From: a bacterium
GTDB lineage: Bacteria > Desulfobacterota > JAPLJL01
Assembly (NCBI GenBank): GCA_028713675.1
Contig: JAQTNV010000003.1
Coordinates: 1-64,000 of the forward strand
DNA length: 64,000 nucleotides
Reading direction: 5' to 3'
This document shows positions 36,711-45,923 of the stretch, piece after piece. The position numbers and the translations under genes were made by a program. Under the pieces are notes generated by a model. The model was given only the letters and a program-made list of their open reading frames with translations, had not been told where the DNA came from and searched no databases. Within the stretch, counting starts at the first letter, position 1. Each line of letters begins with the position of its first letter.

Positions 36711-37748
36711 ATGCGTTGCCCGAAATTGTCAGATCTTCCTCCGCTTTCCTCGGGAGAAACCGGATGGCCCTGGGACGAGGAATGCGAACAATTGCCCGGG
36801 ACCATGCCGGGCGGAAAATCCTGGCCCCGGATCGGGATTGTCACCCCCAGCTATAACCAGGGCAGGTTCATCGAAGAGACAATTCGTTCGGTATTGCTCC
36901 AGGGGTACCCGTGCCTGGATTACGTGATCATGGACGGAGGCAGTTCCGACCAAAGCGTGGAAATAATCAAAAAGTACGAGCCCTGGCTGAAATCCTGGAA
37001 AAGCGGTCCGGATCAAGGCCAAACCCACGCCATTAATGAAGGCTGGGAAAAGCTGGAGGTCGATATTCTGGCCTGGTTGAATTCCGACGATGTTTACCTG
37101 CCTGATGCCTTGAAGAAAGCCGCGCGATATTTGTCTGATAATCCGGAGGCGGTTCTGGCTTATGGCGATGCCTTATATATTGATGAAAACGGGAAAATTC
37201 TTTTGCGAGGCAACAGCAGGGATTTTGATCCGAGGGAATTGCTGCTCGGACACAAGCGCAATTACATCCCACAACCGGCGGTTTTTCTCAGGAGCGAAAT
37301 CGTAAAAAAAGTCGGTGAATTGGATGAGGCGTTTGATTTTGCCATGGACTCTGAATTTTGGCTGAGGATTGGTTTCGAACATAAAGTCAAATATCTCCGG
37401 AATGAATGGCTCGCCAAGGTGAGAAAACACCAGGAAACCAAAACGACCAGATGCGCCGGCAAGGCGGCGGAAGAATATGTGGATATCCTTAACAAATATT
37501 CGAAATATCTGACCCAGGCTGATGATCTCCCAAAATATCAGGAGGTACTCAGCGAGGCGAACTATTCCGCCGGAAATCAGTTGTGCTTGCGCGGTGAAAC
37601 CGGAAAGGGAAGAAAATATTTTGTCCAATCGCTGAAGATCCGGCCCTTAAGATTCAAGCCATTCATCGCCTGGTTTTTATCTCTCGCGGGTTCCAGGGGA
37701 TATCGGAATCTGATTGAATTTTACCGCCTGGTCAAATATCGTCGATAA
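36711..37748 (+). CDS. Family 2 glycosyltransferase with TPR-like tail
   Basis: A 345-residue GT-A enzyme. Residues 38-60 carry PRIGIVTPSYNQGRFIEETI, then YVIMDGGSSDQSVEII and DILAWLNSDDVYLPDAL with the D-D metal motif. The last about 90 residues are a helical module, NQLCLRGETGKGRKYFVQSL, that resembles the tail of the glycosyltransferase at 38833. The 37 residues before the GT-A domain are unusual in length and proline-rich; ATG 36711 is the only good start. Confidence 0.85.
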   Translation: MRCPKLSDLPPLSSGETGWPWDEECEQLPGTMPGGKSWPRIGIVTPSYNQGRFIEETIRSVLLQGYPCLDYVIMDGGSSDQSVEIIKKYEPWLKSWKSGPDQGQTHAINEGWEKLEVDILAWLNSDDVYLPDALKKAARYLSDNPEAVLAYGDALYIDENGKILLRGNSRDFDPRELLLGHKRNYIPQPAVFLRSEIVKKVGELDEAFDFAMDSEFWLRIGFEHKVKYLRNEWLAKVRKHQETKTTRCAGKAAEEYVDILNKYSKYLTQADDLPKYQEVLSEANYSAGNQLCLRGETGKGRKYFVQSLKIRPLRFKPFIAWFLSLAGSRGYRNLIEFYRLVKYRR

Positions 37749-37782
37749 AATAAAATATATGTTTTCTACCGGTCAATATTAA

Positions 37783-38730
37783 ATGAAAAGCCGCAGAAAT
37801 GAGTTGTCGATTTTTCTGTATACCGATCCCTCCCAACAGTTGTTTGCGGACCGGCTGATCCAGCCCTTGGCGGATTTGGGGGTTAAGTCTGCGCCCTTTT
37901 CCCTGCCTTCGAAAAACATGGTTTCCTGCCTGAACTGGTGGCTGAAGCTGGCGCGATCCGAGAACAAAATCATCCACTATATCTGGGGACTTCATCATCC
38001 CCTGGCGTATATCCTTCCCAAACTGGCCGGGAAGAAAGTGATCGTTCATTGGATCGGTACCGATGTGTTAGGGCTTCCTCAATTTCCGCGCAGAGGGATA
38101 TGGTGGAAACTCGCAATCAGAATGGTGGATCTGCATCTGGCGGTTTCGGAACCCCTGGCGGGGGAATTAAAAACCCAGGGAATAAATGCCGGGGTTGTTT
38201 CGTTGATAGCCGATTTTCCCCCTCAACCGGTCGAGATCCACTGGCCCCCGGGAGATGCGATATTCGTTTATCTGCCGGAATCCAGAAAAGAATTTTTCCA
38301 TCAGGACTTAGTTTTTCAATTGGCGGAACAAATGCCGAACGTCACCTTTCTGATCACCTGTCATCGCGGTGACGGCGGATCAGCGTTGAAAAATATTAAA
38401 TATCTGGGTTTCGTCAAAGATATGGAGAAACTCTGGGAGCAGGTCAAGGTTTATCTCCGGATTGTTGATCACGATGGCCTTTCCCTTTCGGTAATTGAAG
38501 CCCTGGCCCGGGGGAAACACGTGGTCTGGTCAAACCCTTTTCCTCATTGTCATCGCGCCGGCGATGTGGAAGGGATAAAGGGAATTCTCAAAAATATATT
38601 TCAAAACGATAAACCGAATATCGAAGGAATGAAATTTGCCCAGGCGGAATACAACCCCCGTAAAATAGCGGCGGATTTTAAGAATGTTTATATGTCCCTC
38701 TCCGGAAGGAATCCGCGGATCGGGAAATGA
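37783..38730 (+). CDS. Glycosyltransferase-like protein (GT4 fold)
   Basis: A 315-residue protein with GT-B features but shorter than usual. KNIKYLGFVKDMEKLWEQVK, VYLRIVDHDGLSLSVIEALA and GKHVVWSNPFPHCHRAGDVE correspond to the donor-binding domain, with the conserved glutamate in VIEALARGK. The N-terminal domain is reduced but contains IIHYIWGLHHPLAYILPKLA and VIVHWIGTDVL. The sugar is unknown. It sits between two GT2 enzymes in the same direction. Confidence 0.75.
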   Translation: MKSRRNELSIFLYTDPSQQLFADRLIQPLADLGVKSAPFSLPSKNMVSCLNWWLKLARSENKIIHYIWGLHHPLAYILPKLAGKKVIVHWIGTDVLGLPQFPRRGIWWKLAIRMVDLHLAVSEPLAGELKTQGINAGVVSLIADFPPQPVEIHWPPGDAIFVYLPESRKEFFHQDLVFQLAEQMPNVTFLITCHRGDGGSALKNIKYLGFVKDMEKLWEQVKVYLRIVDHDGLSLSVIEALARGKHVVWSNPFPHCHRAGDVEGIKGILKNIFQNDKPNIEGMKFAQAEYNPRKIAADFKNVYMSLSGRNPRIGK

Positions 38731-38832
38731 TGATTATATATTTAGTTTTTTCAGGCTTAGCATCTGACCAATGTAATCAGACGGCCTCCCGGGTATTTTC
38801 TGTCTCAAATGAGCATCGAAAGGCGGAAGTAG

Positions 38833-39882
38833 GTGGCAGGTAATCCCCCTGAAGTGACCGTTATCATTCCTGCTTTTAACAGCGGCGGAACCATCAGCAG
38901 GGCGGTCAGGAGTGTGTTGAGCCAGACATTTCAGGATTTCGAAATTATTGTTGTCGATGACGCCTCGACTGATAACACCGCCGAGATCGTGAAGAATTAT
39001 AAGGATGAAAGAATCAGATGCGTCCGGCATGCTCTGAATCTGGGGTCAGCGGCCGCCAGAAACTCCGGGGTTAATGCCGCGAGGGGAAAATATATCGCTT
39101 TTCAGGGCAGCGACGATGAATGGCTCCCGGAGAAGCTCAAAAAGCAGATGGGAGTTTTTGGGAGCGCGGCTGCCGAGGTCGGAGTTGTATATACGGATAT
39201 GTGGAGAATTACCGGGAATGAAAAAAGATATTTTCATTCGCCGAAAATAATGCCTGGCCATAAAATAATTTACGAGCGGGCCTTGGATTACGGGATTATC
39301 GATATCGGGGATGGAACCGCGTTGATCCGAAAAGAGGTGTTTGACCGGGCGGGAGGGTACGACGAAAGGCTGCGAAGGTATGTGGATTTGGAAATGTTCA
39401 TCAGGTTGTCGAAATATTTTTATTTTTATCATATCCCGGAACCGCTGATAAATTACTTCGATACGGAAAAAACTGTTTTTGCCAACCTGAAAACGCTGAT
39501 TGCCGCGAGGAAATTGATTTTAGAAAAATATTATGAGGATATTAAAAAGGATAAAAGAGTGCTGGCGAAGCATTATCTGGGTATCAGCGCGGTTTTGAGC
39601 ATGAATGAGGAGATCGAAGAGGGGAAGGATTATTTCGCCCAAGCCTCGGAATTATTCCCGGGGATGAATGGACGGGGGAAATTGCTTTCAGAATATTATT
39701 CCGGCCTGGGTACCCAGCTGTGCGCGAAAGGGGACTTTGCCCGGGGAAGAAATCATCTGGTCAAGGCGGTCAAAGCATACCCTCTGAATGCCAAATTATT
39801 ATTAATTGCTTTATTGTCATTATTCGGCCGCGATGCTTATCGAAAAGCCCGGAGAATCTACCAGAAAATGAGAAGTTCTTGA
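38833..39882 (+). CDS. Family 2 glycosyltransferase with TPR-like tail
   Basis: A 349-residue GT-A enzyme starting at GTG 38833 after GGCGGAAG. VTVIIPAFNSGGTISRAVRS, EIIVVDDASTDNTAEIV and ARGKYIAFQGSDDEWLPEKL show the family fold and metal-binding D-D. The last about 85 residues, GTQLCAKGDFARGRNHLVKA and on, parallel the tail of the protein at 36711, so the two share a C-terminal helical module. Its stop codon overlaps the TTG start of the next gene. Confidence 0.85.
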   Translation: MAGNPPEVTVIIPAFNSGGTISRAVRSVLSQTFQDFEIIVVDDASTDNTAEIVKNYKDERIRCVRHALNLGSAAARNSGVNAARGKYIAFQGSDDEWLPEKLKKQMGVFGSAAAEVGVVYTDMWRITGNEKRYFHSPKIMPGHKIIYERALDYGIIDIGDGTALIRKEVFDRAGGYDERLRRYVDLEMFIRLSKYFYFYHIPEPLINYFDTEKTVFANLKTLIAARKLILEKYYEDIKKDKRVLAKHYLGISAVLSMNEEIEEGKDYFAQASELFPGMNGRGKLLSEYYSGLGTQLCAKGDFARGRNHLVKAVKAYPLNAKLLLIALLSLFGRDAYRKARRIYQKMRSS

Positions 39883-40847
39883 AAACCGTGATCACGGTTA
39901 TCATCCCGAACTGGAACGGGAGGGCGTATCTGCCGGATTGCCTCGGTTCCCTGAGATCCCAGGCCGGCCGGCTCCACGAGGTGATCGTGGCCGATAACGG
40001 TTCCCGGGATGGTTCCGTCGAATATTTGGAAAAAGAATTTCCCGAAGTCCGGGTTATCCGGTTTGAGGAAAACCGGGGTTTTTGCGCCGCGGTTAACGCC
40101 GGGATCCTGGCGGCGCGGGGCGATTACATCGCGTTGCTGAATAATGATACCCGGGTGGAAAAAGATTGGCTGAAAGAACTTCTCGAGGGCGCCGGAAGGC
40201 ACCCCGGCTCGAGTTTTTTCGCGAGCAAGGTTGTTTCCGACTCGCCCCCGGCCCGGATCGATTCCGCCGGGGATTATTACTCCCGGTCCGGTTTCGGGGG
40301 CCAGCGGGGCCATGGAGAACCCGAGTCGGGCCGGTACGAAGAAGAAATCGAGGTCTTCAGCCCCTGCGGCTGCGGGGCATTTTACCGGAAGGAATTATTC
40401 CGGGAAGTCGGCCTGTTTGACGAATCCCTTTTTGCTTTTTGCGAGGATGTGGACCTGGCCTTCCGGGCGAGGTGGCGGGGATTCCGGGGCACCTACCTTC
40501 CCCGCGCCCGGGTTTATCACCGGGGGAAGGGGACGCTGGCGGGAGACAACCCGCTGATATTGAAATTGATCCTGCGAAACCGCCTGGCGGTGATGCTGAA
40601 AAATTCCCCTTTCCGGGTTTTGCTGAAAAATTTCCCCCTGATCTTTTCCGCCGTCTGTTATTTTTCCCTGCGCGCCGGGTGGAAAGGCGGTTGGCAGACT
40701 CCTCTGACGGCTTATCGGGAATTGCTCAGGATGGCGCCGGAACTGTTAAAGCAGCGCAGGGATCTGATGCAGAAGGCGGAAGTAACGGGCGGCCAGATCG
40801 GGAAAATGATCGGAAGCGAACCGTTCCGTCCCATTCCCCGGAAATAA
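39879..40847 (+). CDS. Family 2 glycosyltransferase (rhamnosyltransferase-like)
   Basis: A 322-residue GT-A enzyme. Start TTG 39879 overlaps the previous stop (TTGA) and gives MKTVITVIIPNWNGRAYLPD, whereas the longer frame from 39720 only reads across the upstream gene. VIVADNGSRDGSVEYLEKEF, RGDYIALLNNDTRVEKDWL and FAFCEDVDLAFRARWRGFRG match the GT2 group that includes rhamnosyltransferases. GC content returns to the higher level here, marking the right edge of the low-GC island. Confidence 0.86.
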   Translation: MKTVITVIIPNWNGRAYLPDCLGSLRSQAGRLHEVIVADNGSRDGSVEYLEKEFPEVRVIRFEENRGFCAAVNAGILAARGDYIALLNNDTRVEKDWLKELLEGAGRHPGSSFFASKVVSDSPPARIDSAGDYYSRSGFGGQRGHGEPESGRYEEEIEVFSPCGCGAFYRKELFREVGLFDESLFAFCEDVDLAFRARWRGFRGTYLPRARVYHRGKGTLAGDNPLILKLILRNRLAVMLKNSPFRVLLKNFPLIFSAVCYFSLRAGWKGGWQTPLTAYRELLRMAPELLKQRRDLMQKAEVTGGQIGKMIGSEPFRPIPRK

Positions 40848-40931
40848 AGATCGGGATCACCGGAGGATGAAGAAGGTAATGAAAAAACGTAACTTTTCCG
40901 GACATATCGAAAAGCGCGGGTTTGCCAGATC

Positions 40932-42020
40932 GTGAAAATTATTTATTTTTCCAGGAACACCCGGATTGAACCGGCGAGCCGGTACCGGATTTACCAGTTT
41001 CTTCCCTCCCTGACCGCGCGGGGGATAAAAGTGGAGGTCCAGCCCCTGTTCCGGGAATTCTATTTCCGGATCCTGGGCCTGCCCCGCCCGTTAAAAATTC
41101 TTTTTCAGATTTTCTATTGCCCGTATCGCTTCGCGGTGCGGGCTTTCCGTTTGCTCCGGGCCCCCGCGGCCGACCTGGTCATTATCAAGGACCAGCTTTT
41201 CCCCTATCTTCCCTGGGGCTTGGAAAAGTTCTTCACCCCGGCGGGAAAAGCGGTCGGGATCGATCTGGACGACGCCGTGTTCCTGACCCCGGGCCAGGGC
41301 CGGAAACTGGAAAAGGTCCTGGAAGCGGCCGGGCTGGTGATCGTGGGTAATAAATATCTCTCCGAATTCGCGGCCCGGCACAACCGGAAGGTTTTCCTGG
41401 TCCCCACGGTGGTGGACACCGAAAGGATCCGGGCCCGGACCGACTGGAAGATCCGGGATCCGCGGGGGGTGGTTACGATCGGGTGGATCGGCCTGGCCTA
41501 CAACCTGCATTACCTCCAGGACCTGGAGGAAGCCCTGGCGGAACTCTCTCAAAAATTCCGGATCGCGCTCAAAGTGGTATCCTCCCGGGGAGTGAAAATG
41601 CGGGGCGTCAGCGTGGACTGCCGGAGATGGAGCCTGGCGGGGGAAGACGACGAGGTGCAGGGCTTTGACATCGGGATCATGCCGCTCCGGGATGACGAAT
41701 GGTCCCGGGGCAAGTGCGGCCTGAAACTGCTCCAGTATATGGCGGCGGGGGTGCCGGTGGTGGCCTCCCCGGTCGGGGTGAATGCGGAGATCGTGCGGGA
41801 CGGTCAGAACGGTTTTTGGGCCCGGAACCGGGCCGAGTGGGTGGAGAAATTGGCGATTCTTTGCCAGAATGAAGACATCAGGAAAGGTTTCGGAAGCCGG
41901 GGCCGGGAAACGGTGGAAAAATCCTTTTCGCTGTCCGCCTGGGCTCCGAAGCTGTACGAAATTTATCAATCTGTAGTAAATACACAGGTTCAAAGTTCAA
42001 AGTTCAAAGTTCAAGGTTAA
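40932..42020 (+). CDS. Family 4 glycosyltransferase
   Basis: A 362-residue GT-B enzyme starting at GTG 40932. GIDLDDAVFLTPGQGRKLEK, VTIGWIGLAYNLHYLQDLEE, FDIGIMPLRDDEWSRGKCGL and KLLQYMAAGVPVVASPVGVN give the usual donor-domain pattern. The final ten residues VQSSKFKVQG are encoded by a TTCAAAG heptamer array (41988-42018) that also supplies the stop codon region, so the natural end has been overwritten or extended by repeat DNA. Confidence 0.86.
   Translation: MKIIYFSRNTRIEPASRYRIYQFLPSLTARGIKVEVQPLFREFYFRILGLPRPLKILFQIFYCPYRFAVRAFRLLRAPAADLVIIKDQLFPYLPWGLEKFFTPAGKAVGIDLDDAVFLTPGQGRKLEKVLEAAGLVIVGNKYLSEFAARHNRKVFLVPTVVDTERIRARTDWKIRDPRGVVTIGWIGLAYNLHYLQDLEEALAELSQKFRIALKVVSSRGVKMRGVSVDCRRWSLAGEDDEVQGFDIGIMPLRDDEWSRGKCGLKLLQYMAAGVPVVASPVGVNAEIVRDGQNGFWARNRAEWVEKLAILCQNEDIRKGFGSRGRETVEKSFSLSAWAPKLYEIYQSVVNTQVQSSKFKVQG
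41988..42018. repeat. TTCAAAG heptamer array
   Basis: Four tandem 7-bp units TTCAAAG (last TTCAAGG) covering the C-terminal codons of the glycosyltransferase. A looser array of CCTTGAA/CCGTGAA units follows at about 42069-42100. Confidence 0.92.
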
Positions 42021-42108
42021 GAGATTCGGGAGATTTGAAATCGGGATTTACCATGTTTTCACTTTTAGCCTTGAACCGTGAACCCGGCAACCTGAACAGG
42101 GTTTAAAC

Positions 42109-43137
42109 ATGATTCTGAAAGATATCCTGATCGCCTTTTTTGTCCTGACTTTTCTGCTGGGGTTTGCTTTCAGCTATTACCTGACCCCGCGGTTCATGAC
42201 CCTGGCTTCCGACTTCGGGCTGGTGGACCGCCCGGATGGACGCCTGAAATTCCAGAAAGAGCCGGTGCCCTACCTGGGAGGACTCGCGGTGTTTTTCGCT
42301 TTCCTCCTGACCCTGGCCATTACTTACGAATTCAGCCCGGAGGTCACGGGCATCCTCCTGGCCGGGACGGTGATCGTGATCCTGGGCTTGCTGGATGATT
42401 TCGGGGCGCTCACGCCCTGGCAGAAGTTCCTGGGCCAGGTGGTGGCCACGGCGGTTCTGATCAAGTCGGGGATTTACATCAAACTGACCATCATCCCGCT
42501 TTACCTGGCCATTCCCCTGACCTTTTTCTGGATGATCGCGATCATCAACGCGGTCAACATCATCGATATCATGGACGGTCTTTCCCCGGGGACGGCCCTG
42601 ATCGCGTCCCTGACCCTGTTTGCCGTGGCGCTCCTGAACGACCGGCTTCCCGTGGCGATCATGACCCTGGCCCTGGCCGGGAGCCTGGCGGGATTTCTGC
42701 CCTATAATTTCCCGCCGGCCCGGGTTTACCTGGGAGACACCGGCAGCATGCTCCTGGGGCTGATGCTGGGTTCCCTGGGCCTGGAGGGAAGCTATACCAG
42801 CGGAAGCGTCCTGGGGGCCCTGGCCCCGCTGGTTATACTGGGCATCCCGATTTTTGATACCGCCCTGGTAATGTGGGTGAGGTGGCGGAAAGGCTTTTCC
42901 CCCTTTCTGGGGAGCCCGGACCATTACGCCCTGGTTCTGCAGAGGGCGGGTTTTTCGATTCGCAAGATTATCCTGGGGACTTACCTGGTCGGCATTATCC
43001 TGGGTATCCTGGGCCTCTTCCTGATGCGGGCGAATTTCCAGGCGGCCCTGCTGATCATCGGTTCGGTCGGGATTTTTTTCCTGGTGGTTTTTTTCCTGAT
43101 TCCGGGAATGGACCGGAAAAAGAAAAATATTGAATAA
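42109..43137 (+). CDS. WecA/TagO-type undecaprenyl-phosphate GlcNAc-1-P transferase
   Basis: A 342-residue membrane enzyme of the MraY/WecA family, which starts lipid-linked glycan assembly by moving a sugar 1-phosphate from UDP-sugar to undecaprenyl phosphate. About ten helices. Family motifs: VDRPDGRLKFQKEPVPYLGG near 39-58, LGLLDDFGALTPWQKFLGQ near 88-106 with the D-D pair, AIINAVNIIDIMDGLSPGTA with the catalytic N-x-x-D, and LGDTGSMLLGLMLGSLGLEG. The gene lies 88 bp after a glycosyltransferase and is likely the initiating enzyme of this cluster's polymer. Confidence 0.93.
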   Translation: MILKDILIAFFVLTFLLGFAFSYYLTPRFMTLASDFGLVDRPDGRLKFQKEPVPYLGGLAVFFAFLLTLAITYEFSPEVTGILLAGTVIVILGLLDDFGALTPWQKFLGQVVATAVLIKSGIYIKLTIIPLYLAIPLTFFWMIAIINAVNIIDIMDGLSPGTALIASLTLFAVALLNDRLPVAIMTLALAGSLAGFLPYNFPPARVYLGDTGSMLLGLMLGSLGLEGSYTSGSVLGALAPLVILGIPIFDTALVMWVRWRKGFSPFLGSPDHYALVLQRAGFSIRKIILGTYLVGIILGILGLFLMRANFQAALLIIGSVGIFFLVVFFLIPGMDRKKKNIE

Positions 43138-43453
43138 CAGCCAATCCCCCCATCCCCCCTTTGTCAAAGGGGGGCGAGGGGGGATTTTCATGATTATCAT
43201 TCTGGGTTTTACCGAAACACCGGGGGAAAGGTTCTTTCTTTGGGTTTTAGGTAGTAGGTCGTAGATGTTAGGTTTTTGAAACCCATGACCCATGACCCAC
43301 CACCTATGACCTGGATTTGGTGAGGGGAGCGAAACCTTTCCCCAAAAAAGAAAACAACGTTAACGGAAATTATAGCTGCTGCCCCGCCGTAATGCGGCTG
43401 CAGAAAAAACAATATATTCCCAGAATGCAACACAATCTAGACGATATTAAATA
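43138..43453. other. Intergenic region with REP hairpin, heptamers and structured element
   Basis: The 316-bp gap contains no gene. It holds a C-rich/G-rich REP-like hairpin at 43142-43186, the second copy of the structured element at 43204-43360, and inside it a heptamer array at about 43245-43317 (GTAGGTC, then CCCATGA/CCTATGA units). Confidence 0.85.
43204..43360. repeat. Structured intergenic element, copy 2
   Basis: Left end GTTTTACCG and CGGGGG; right end GGGGAGCGAAACC, then CCCC and AAAAAAGAAAACAACG, matching copy 1 at 16442-16628. The inverted arms are GGGGAAAGGTT (43223-43233) and AACCTTTCCCC (43333-43343). The arm bases differ from copy 1 but stay complementary. The interior is replaced by heptamer repeats. 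Confidence 0.6.
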
Positions 43454-44758
43454 ATGCCTGAACGAGTCATCATCATCGGCGCGGGACTCGCGGGGCTCAG
43501 CGCCGCCCGGGAACTCGGCCCCCGCTGCGAGGTTTTCGAGCGGGAAAACGAGCCGGGCGGCCTCTGCCGCTCCCAGCGGACGGAGGGTTTCACCTTTGAT
43601 TACGGCGGTCATCTCCTTCACTTTCGGGACCGGCGTGTCCGGGAACTGGTTTTCGATCTCCTCGGACCCGACCTGATCGAGCACAAGCGCTCGGCCTGGA
43701 TCTACTCCAAAAGCACCTTTACGCCTTTTCCTTTCCAGGTGAATCTTCACGGCCTGCCATTGCCGGTGGTCTGGGAATGCCTGTGGGGATTTATAAAAGC
43801 GCAAAGGGCAAAGGGCAGAGAGCAAAGCGCAAAGAAGGAAGAAGAAAATTTTGAACAATGGATATACAAGAAATTCGGGCCGGGGATCGCCAGGCATTTT
43901 CTGATTCCGTTCAACCAGAAATTCTGGAGGGTTCCCCTCGCGGAGCTGACCCGGGAATGGGCGGAATGGTCCATTCCCCAGCCGGGGCTTCCGGATGTGG
44001 TCAGGGGGGCCCTGGGTTTCCGCCGGGAAGGGCTGGGTTACAACCCCGTTTTTTATTATCCCCGGGGCGGGGGAATCGATCACCTGGCCGTGCGGTTGGC
44101 GGAGAAGATCCCGGCGATTAATTACGGGCGGAAGCTCCTGGAGGTTGACCCGGGGAAAAAGAAAATCAGGTTGGACAACGGCGAGGAGCGGGATTACGAC
44201 CGCCTGGTTTCCACCATTCCCCTTCCGGAGCTGCTGAAAAAAGTCCGGCCGGCGGGGGAGTATTTTCCCGCCGCCGGGGGAAAGCTCGACTGCCTGGCGG
44301 TCGCGATTCTGAACCTGGGAATCAAGGGGGAATTGCCTCCCTACCACTGGATTTATTTTCCGGAGAGCGATTTCCCTTTCTACCGGATAAATATTTCCTC
44401 CAATTTTTCGCCCGGGATGGCGCCGCGGGGGTGCGGCTGCCTCTGGCTGGAAGCGACCCTCCGGGAGGGAGAGGCCTTCGACCGGGAAAAATTCTCCGAG
44501 GCTTCCATCGAGGCGCTCCTCCGGTGCGGCCTGCTCAAGTCCCGGGGCCAGGTGGTGCTGAAGCATCACCAGCGGATCGAATACGGATACGTGGTGTTCA
44601 ACCGGTACCGCCAATCGCATCTCCGGGAAATCCTGGCCGCCTTGGAAAAGCGGGGAATTTATTCCATCGGGAGATACGGGGGCTGGGATTACCTGACCAT
44701 GGAAGGGGCGATCCAGGCCGGCCGGGAAGCGGCCGGCAGGATCGGCGGCCGGGCTTAA
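43454..44758 (+). CDS. FAD-dependent oxidoreductase (amine oxidase/UDP-galactopyranose mutase-like)
   Basis: A 434-residue flavoprotein. The FAD-binding motif VIIIGAGLAGLSAARELG is at 5-22, followed by FERENEPGGLCRS and FTFDYGGHLLHF, a pattern shared by protoporphyrinogen-oxidase-like proteins and UDP-galactopyranose mutases. The C-terminal YSIGRYGGWDYLTMEGAIQA is the second FAD segment. In a polysaccharide cluster it may act on a sugar nucleotide. Residues about 116-131 (AQRAKGREQSAKKEEE) come from a GCAAAGG heptamer array at 43799-43836 inserted in frame. Confidence 0.82.
   Translation: MPERVIIIGAGLAGLSAARELGPRCEVFERENEPGGLCRSQRTEGFTFDYGGHLLHFRDRRVRELVFDLLGPDLIEHKRSAWIYSKSTFTPFPFQVNLHGLPLPVVWECLWGFIKAQRAKGREQSAKKEEENFEQWIYKKFGPGIARHFLIPFNQKFWRVPLAELTREWAEWSIPQPGLPDVVRGALGFRREGLGYNPVFYYPRGGGIDHLAVRLAEKIPAINYGRKLLEVDPGKKKIRLDNGEERDYDRLVSTIPLPELLKKVRPAGEYFPAAGGKLDCLAVAILNLGIKGELPPYHWIYFPESDFPFYRINISSNFSPGMAPRGCGCLWLEATLREGEAFDREKFSEASIEALLRCGLLKSRGQVVLKHHQRIEYGYVVFNRYRQSHLREILAALEKRGIYSIGRYGGWDYLTMEGAIQAGREAAGRIGGRA
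43799..43836. repeat. GCAAAGG heptamer array inside a coding region
   Basis: Five 7-bp units (GCAAAGG twice, GCAGAGA, GCAAAGC, GCAAAGA) within the FAD oxidoreductase gene, frame preserved. Similar words occur between genes at 59880, 60878 and 63463. Confidence 0.93.
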
Positions 44759-44759
44759 G

Positions 44760-45923
44760 ATGAAAATCCGGGCGGTTCACATCATTGCCAAATTGGAACT
44801 CGGCGGGGCCCAGGAGAACACCCTCTACACGGTGGGCCATCTCGACCCGGACCGGTTTGAACCCTGGCTGATCACCGGCGACCAGGGAATTCTCCTGCCC
44901 GAAGCCCGCCGGATCAAAAACCTGAACCTGGTCGTCGTCCCGGAACTCCGGCGGGAAATCTCGCCCGGGAGCGAGCCGATCGCCCTGGTCAAAATCGCCG
45001 CAATTCTCCGGAAGCTGCGCCGGGAAAATCCCGCGATCCTGATTCATACCCACGGGTCCAAGGCCGGGATCCTGGGCCGCTGGGCGGGATGGCTGGCCCG
45101 CATCCCGGAGCGGATTCACACCTTCCACGGGTTCGGCTTCAACGATTACCAGAATTTTTTCGTCCGGAATCTTTATATCCTGATCGAATGGCTGACCGCC
45201 CGGGTCACCACCCGGATGATTTTCGTCAGCCGGAACAATCTGGAAAAAGCCCGGCGCCTGGGGATCTTAAGGGGCGATAAAGGAATAATCATCCGGAGCG
45301 GGGTGCCGCTCGCGGGTTTCCGCGAAGCCCGGGTGGACCGGGGAGCGAAAAGGAAAGAGCTGGGATTTTCCCCGGAATCCCCCCTGGTGGGGATGGTGGC
45401 CTGTCTCAAGCCCCAGAAAGCCCCCCTGGATTTCGCCCGGGTGGCCCGGCTGGTCCGGGACAGGTTCCCGGATTGCGGGTTCATCCTGGTGGGGGACGGG
45501 GCGCTTCGGCCTCAATTGGAGAAGCTTGTGTCTGAGCTGGACCTGGGGGATTGTTTCAAAATACTCGGCTGGCGCCGGGACATGCCGGAAATCATGAAAA
45601 CCGTTGATGTCCTGGTGCTGACCTCCCTCTGGGAGGGCCTGCCCCGGGTTTTCCCGGAAGCCCTGGCGGCGGGGACGCCGGTGGTGGCGACCAGGGTGGA
45701 CGGCGCGGAGGAAATCATCGAGGAGGGAATAAACGGGTTTCTCCGGCCGCCCGGCGATATCCGGGGGCTGGCGGACCGGGTGAACTGGTGGCTGGAAGAC
45801 GCACGGAGGAGAGAAAAAATAGTCTCATCGCGTCTGGGGGAATTCGAGATCGATTTGATGGTCAGGAAACAGGAAGAAATGTACGCGGGATCGCTATCCC
45901 TTAATCGACTTGGACGTGGGTGA
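44760..45923 (+). CDS. Family 4 glycosyltransferase
   Basis: A 387-residue GT-B enzyme. N-terminal [20 protein letters not shown] is the classic GT4 opening; [60 protein letters not shown] and [20 protein letters not shown] follow, with the E-x7-E donor motif. It begins 1 bp after the FAD gene, so they form one unit. Its 3' end overlaps the convergent pilin gene by 23 bp. Confidence 0.9.
   Translation: MKIRAVHIIAKLELGGAQENTLYTVGHLDPDRFEPWLITGDQGILLPEARRIKNLNLVVVPELRREISPGSEPIALVKIAAILRKLRRENPAILIHTHGSKAGILGRWAGWLARIPERIHTFHGFGFNDYQNFFVRNLYILIEWLTARVTTRMIFVSRNNLEKARRLGILRGDKGIIIRSGVPLAGFREARVDRGAKRKELGFSPESPLVGMVACLKPQKAPLDFARVARLVRDRFPDCGFILVGDGALRPQLEKLVSELDLGDCFKILGWRRDMPEIMKTVDVLVLTSLWEGLPRVFPEALAAGTPVVATRVDGAEEIIEEGINGFLRPPGDIRGLADRVNWWLEDARRREKIVSSRLGEFEIDLMVRKQEEMYAGSLSLNRLGRG

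Noticed and set aside
42103..43293. A 396-codon minus-strand frame over the WecA-like gene
   Set aside because: It overlaps a clear WecA-like transferase and its product is low-complexity Gln/Gly/Arg-rich.
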